Under the pieces are notes generated by a model that saw only the letters and a program-made list of their open reading frames with translations, did no database searches and had not been told where the DNA came from. A DNA stretch of 8,508 nucleotides from Deltaproteobacteria bacterium (lineage in GTDB: Bacteria; Desulfobacterota; JAFDIG01). Below, piece by piece: positions 6,216 to 8,508 of this stretch. The translations under genes and the position numbers were made by a program. Position 1 is the stretch's first letter; each line of letters opens with the position of its first letter. The stretch spans positions 1 to 8,508 of the forward strand of contig JAFDIG010000113.1 of NCBI GenBank assembly GCA_019308145.1, written 5' to 3'.

Positions 6216-6800
6216 ATGACAAAAGGTGAAAAGATTGAAAAAATCAAGGAATACTTTCCTGAGGTAGAAAAGATAAAGGATCTCAAATTTAAAAATGCAG
6301 TTATTGATATTTGGGTTAGGGTATGGGAGGAATCAACCTGGGATGATTTAAATGAATGTCCCTTTAATCCTGCCTTCCCTGATATATCTCTTATCTCTCA
6401 TGTAAACACAGTGTTAGAACTTGTAATGAGTTCTGCTTTTATTCTTGAAAAGAATTATCCTGAATTGAAATTTGATCAAGATCTTCTTATAACAGGAGTG
6501 CTCTTGCATGATGTAAGTAAGGTTGTGGAGATTAAAAAAGGAGATGATGGCAAGCCAACATTTAGTGAGATGACAAAGGTAATGCCACATGCAGTTTATG
6601 GTGCTCACTTATCCATGGCTCATGGCTTGCCATTAAAAGTAGCTAATGTCATCCTTTCTCATACTCGCCTTACAGGAACTTTGCCTCAATCAAAAGAAGC
6701 GGTTCTTTTACATTATATTGATTATGGGATGGCTGATGTTTTAAGATCAAATAGATCTCTTAAACTTCTTTTGGATGGTGGCCCTACATACGGAAAATAA
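6216..6800 (+). CDS. HD-domain metal-dependent phosphohydrolase-like protein
   Basis: This is a 194-residue soluble protein with no signal or membrane segment. The HD metal-site residues are in order: H62 (ISHVNTV), H98-D99 (LLHDVSK), H125 and H131 (MPHAVYGAH), H149 (ILSHT) and D169 (HYIDYGMAD). This is the pattern of HD hydrolases that cleave phosphomonoesters or phosphodiesters of nucleotides or related metabolites. The spacing recalls the HD part of YhaM-type 3'-5' exoribonucleases, but the RNA-binding domain is absent. The true substrate is unknown. The first 50 residues, rich in Lys, Glu and aromatic residues, are not recognised. It starts two bases after the permease stop, so it is very probably translated with the transporter, yet nothing in the family predicts a transport role. 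A regulatory or housekeeping function is equally possible. After its stop comes a 133-base gap with a promoter for korA. Confidence 0.8.
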   Translation: MTKGEKIEKIKEYFPEVEKIKDLKFKNAVIDIWVRVWEESTWDDLNECPFNPAFPDISLISHVNTVLELVMSSAFILEKNYPELKFDQDLLITGVLLHDVSKVVEIKKGDDGKPTFSEMTKVMPHAVYGAHLSMAHGLPLKVANVILSHTRLTGTLPQSKEAVLLHYIDYGMADVLRSNRSLKLLLDGGPTYGK

Positions 6801-6840
6801 TTCTTCAGTAATCAAAAATTTAAAGTTTAATCTAATAAAA

Positions 6841-6876
6841 TTTATCTACTTATAGTAGTTAAAAAATAATTTTTTT
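6841..6876 (+). terminator. Possible weak intrinsic terminator after the HD gene
   Basis: Positions 6841-6863 can fold into a hairpin with a five-base-pair inner stem (CTACT/AGTAG, three-base loop) and four outer A-T pairs separated by one mismatch. A run of seven T (6870-6876) follows, but with six bases of A-rich DNA between, so it is not a textbook terminator. It lies at the right place to end the upstream transcript before the korA promoter. Confidence 0.35.
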
Positions 6877-6878
6877 CC

Positions 6879-6906
6879 TTGACAACATAATTGAAATAGG
6901 TAAAAT
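6879..6906 (+). promoter_or_regulatory. Sigma70-type promoter for korAB
   Basis: A perfect TTGACA (-35, 6879-6884) is separated by 16 bases from TAAAAT (-10, 6901-6906, five of six matches). Transcription would start near 6913, about 20 bases before ATG 6934, leaving just enough leader for the ribosome site (GAGGG, 6925-6929). The block just upstream (6861-6876) is a run of A followed by a run of T. It lies where an UP element would contact the RNA polymerase alpha subunits, so the promoter may be strong. No operator-like inverted repeat is obvious. Confidence 0.7.
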
Positions 6907-6933
6907 AATATAGAACAAAATAAAGAGGGAAAT

Positions 6934-8073
6934 ATGTCAGTAAAAAAGGTAAAAAGTTTTCTTACTCCTGGTGAATATTATTTTTCTGGAAATGAAGCTG
7001 CTGCTTATGGAGCTATTTCAGCAGGTTGTAATTTTTATGCAGGGTATCCTATAACACCTTCTACTGAAATCATGGAAACAATAGCAGAAAAATTTCCTTC
7101 GTTAGGCAGGGTATTTATCCAAATGGAAGATGAATTAGGCAGTATTGCTGCAGTAATAGGGGCTTCATGGGCAGGCGCAAGATCTATGACAGCAACATCA
7201 GGTCCAGGTTTGAGCCTTATGATGGAAGGAATAGGTTATGGTGCATTTACAGAGACTCCCTTTCTTTTAATAGATGTCCAGAGGGCAGGTCCAGGAACAG
7301 GTCAGGCTACAAGGGTTGCAAGTGGGGATATTATGCAGGTAAAATGGGGTTCTCATGGAGATTATCAGGTTATTGCTTTGTCCCCATGGTCTTGTCAGGA
7401 TATGTATGATTTTACTATTAAAGGTTTTAATCTTGCAGAAAAATATAGAGTACCTGTTTTTATTATGGCTGAAGAGGCAGTTGGTCATTTAAGGGAAAGG
7501 ATATCCGTAAAAGAAGAGGTTGAAATATTTTCGAGGGAAAAAAGAGATAGGAAAAGACCTTTTGGTACAAAAGAGATAGATGGGGTTCCTTCTATGCCTT
7601 CTTTTGGTGAGGGAGCAAGGTTGTTAGTTACTGGATCTACTCATGATGAGATGGGTTATAGAAAAACAGATGATGGAGATGTTCATCAAAAATTGGTGAA
7701 AAGAATAAATTTAAAGATATTAAACCATAAAGACGAGATCACTGAGCTTGAAGCATATTTTATGGATGATGCAGAAATTGCGATTATTTGTTATGGCTTT
7801 ACTGCAAGAAGTGCTCTTTTTGCTACTCAACAATTAAGAAAAGAAGGTAAAAAAGTAGGAATGGTCAGGCTTAAAACCTTATGGCCTTTCCCTGACAATA
7901 AATTAAAAAAGCTACTTGCAGGTGTTAAAGACATATTTGTTCCTGAGATGAATATGGGGCAGGTTGCTTCTGAAGTGAAAAAGGCAACGTTATCTAAGAT
8001 TATTACCTATAATCAAACCAATGGGGAAATAATTCATCCTCACGTTATAATTAAACATTTAAAGGAGTTATAA
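6934..8073 (+). CDS. korA: 2-oxoglutarate (2-oxoacid):ferredoxin oxidoreductase, alpha subunit
   Basis: This 379-residue subunit of a KOR-type enzyme helps convert a 2-oxoacid plus CoA to an acyl-CoA, CO2 and reduced ferredoxin; the reaction is reversible in many anaerobes. Recognisable stretches are GNEAAAYGAISAG and GYPITPSTEIME (19-49), ATSGPGLSLMMEGIGY (87-102), DVQRAGPGTGQATR (114-127), and TGSTHDEMGY (233-242), which is typical of KorA. The C-terminal third (about 280-379) is the transketolase C-like domain, with ICYGFTARSA and VRLKTLWPFP. There is no fused gamma domain, so a separate gamma subunit is expected, probably right of the window. Some enzymes also have a ferredoxin subunit. 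It has its own promoter and is followed after one base by korB. 2-Oxoglutarate is the usual substrate for this motif set, but branched or other 2-oxoacids are possible. Confidence 0.93.
   Translation: MSVKKVKSFLTPGEYYFSGNEAAAYGAISAGCNFYAGYPITPSTEIMETIAEKFPSLGRVFIQMEDELGSIAAVIGASWAGARSMTATSGPGLSLMMEGIGYGAFTETPFLLIDVQRAGPGTGQATRVASGDIMQVKWGSHGDYQVIALSPWSCQDMYDFTIKGFNLAEKYRVPVFIMAEEAVGHLRERISVKEEVEIFSREKRDRKRPFGTKEIDGVPSMPSFGEGARLLVTGSTHDEMGYRKTDDGDVHQKLVKRINLKILNHKDEITELEAYFMDDAEIAIICYGFTARSALFATQQLRKEGKKVGMVRLKTLWPFPDNKLKKLLAGVKDIFVPEMNMGQVASEVKKATLSKIITYNQTNGEIIHPHVIIKHLKEL
8061..8067 (+). promoter_or_regulatory. Ribosome binding site for korB inside the end of korA
   Basis: AAAGGAG overlaps the last codons of korA and ends seven bases before ATG 8075. 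The two genes are separated by one base, so their translation is probably coupled, fitting two subunits made in equal amounts. Confidence 0.8.
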
Positions 8074-8074
8074 C

Positions 8075-8508
8075 ATGTCCAGGGATATGGCTGAATATAT
8101 AAGAGAAGGGATAGAGTTGACCCCTTTTTGTCCAGGCTGCGGACATGGGATATTAATGGGCACGCTCTTAAGAGCAGTAGATGAACTTAAACTTGATATG
8201 GATAAGACCCTTTTTGTTTCTGGTATAGGATGCGCAGCCTGGATCCCTTCCCCCCATTTCAATGCTGATACACTTCATACATTACATGGAAGAGCTATTG
8301 CTTTTGCTACTGGCGCTAAGCTTTTTAAACCAGAGCTTACAACCATTGTTGTAAGTGGAGATGGAGATATAACATCTATTGGTGGAAACCATCTGATTCA
8401 TGCAGCTCGTAGGGATATAGATATGACTGTTATATGTGCTAATAACATGATATATGGAATGACTGGTGGACAGGCTGCTTCAACCACGCCTGTAGGCACT
8501 TTAAGTGC
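8075..8508 (+). CDS. korB: 2-oxoglutarate (2-oxoacid):ferredoxin oxidoreductase, beta subunit, N-terminal part
   Basis: The gene is cut by the right edge after 144 codons with no stop, about half of a usual KorB of 270-290 residues. This subunit binds thiamine diphosphate and normally the [4Fe-4S] cluster. The translated part shows FCPGCGHG (18-25), with C19 and C22 as likely cluster ligands, GIGC (50-53), and LHGRAIAFATGAKL (70-83). The thiamine-diphosphate motif runs from GDGD (95-98) to the NN pair (123-124), followed by IYGMTGGQ (126-133). IGGNHLIHAARR (102-113) is also typical. All of these are intact, so nothing suggests decay. The start is fixed by a good ribosome site and by the position of the CPGCG motif. 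It pairs with korA immediately upstream. Confidence 0.93.
   Translation, partial: MSRDMAEYIREGIELTPFCPGCGHGILMGTLLRAVDELKLDMDKTLFVSGIGCAAWIPSPHFNADTLHTLHGRAIAFATGAKLFKPELTTIVVSGDGDITSIGGNHLIHAARRDIDMTVICANNMIYGMTGGQAASTTPVGTLS

Noticed and set aside
7167..7409. Plus-strand 80-codon frame inside korA
   Set aside because: It is an out-of-frame shadow of a strongly conserved KorA region.
8068..8262. Minus-strand frame over the korB start
   Set aside because: korB is clearly coding on the + strand here, with its CPGCG motif and ribosome site.

Overview
The window is AT-rich bacterial DNA with every supported gene on the + strand. Arginine is written mostly as AGA/AGG, isoleucine ATA is common, and Shine-Dalgarno sites are strong at most starts. 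A split LeuC/LeuD-type aconitase next to a 2-oxoacid:ferredoxin oxidoreductase (KOR), plus two TAXI-type TRAP transporters, points to an anaerobic bacterium that imports and oxidises (or makes) organic acids. The species cannot be named from these bases.

Layout. (1) Positions 2-217 hold the C-terminal end of a fused TRAP permease cut by the left edge. (2) 269-3199 hold three tightly spaced genes: an isocitrate/isopropylmalate-type dehydrogenase, an aconitase/isopropylmalate-dehydratase-type large subunit, and the matching small subunit. (3) 3274-6213 hold a second TRAP transporter: a TAXI periplasmic binding protein and a full-length fused permease. (4) 6216-6800 hold a small HD-domain protein that starts 2 bases after the permease. 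(5) 6801-6933 hold a weak hairpin, an A/T-rich tract and a good sigma70-type promoter. (6) 6934-8508 hold korA and the first 144 codons of korB, which runs off the right edge. No intergenic gap exceeds 133 bases.

How the genes may work together. The simplest reading is import of an organic acid, isomerisation (aconitase-type), oxidative decarboxylation to a 2-oxoacid (dehydrogenase), then conversion of that 2-oxoacid to an acyl-CoA with reduced ferredoxin (KOR). With citrate this is the citrate to succinyl-CoA arm of the TCA cycle, or its reverse. However, both subunits of the hydratase and the substrate loop of the dehydrogenase depart from the textbook residues, so a substrate other than citrate/isocitrate is possible. 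The large subunit also carries a perfect, in-frame 27-bp tandem duplication just after a substrate-binding motif. No RNA genes, insertion sequences or CRISPR arrays were seen.
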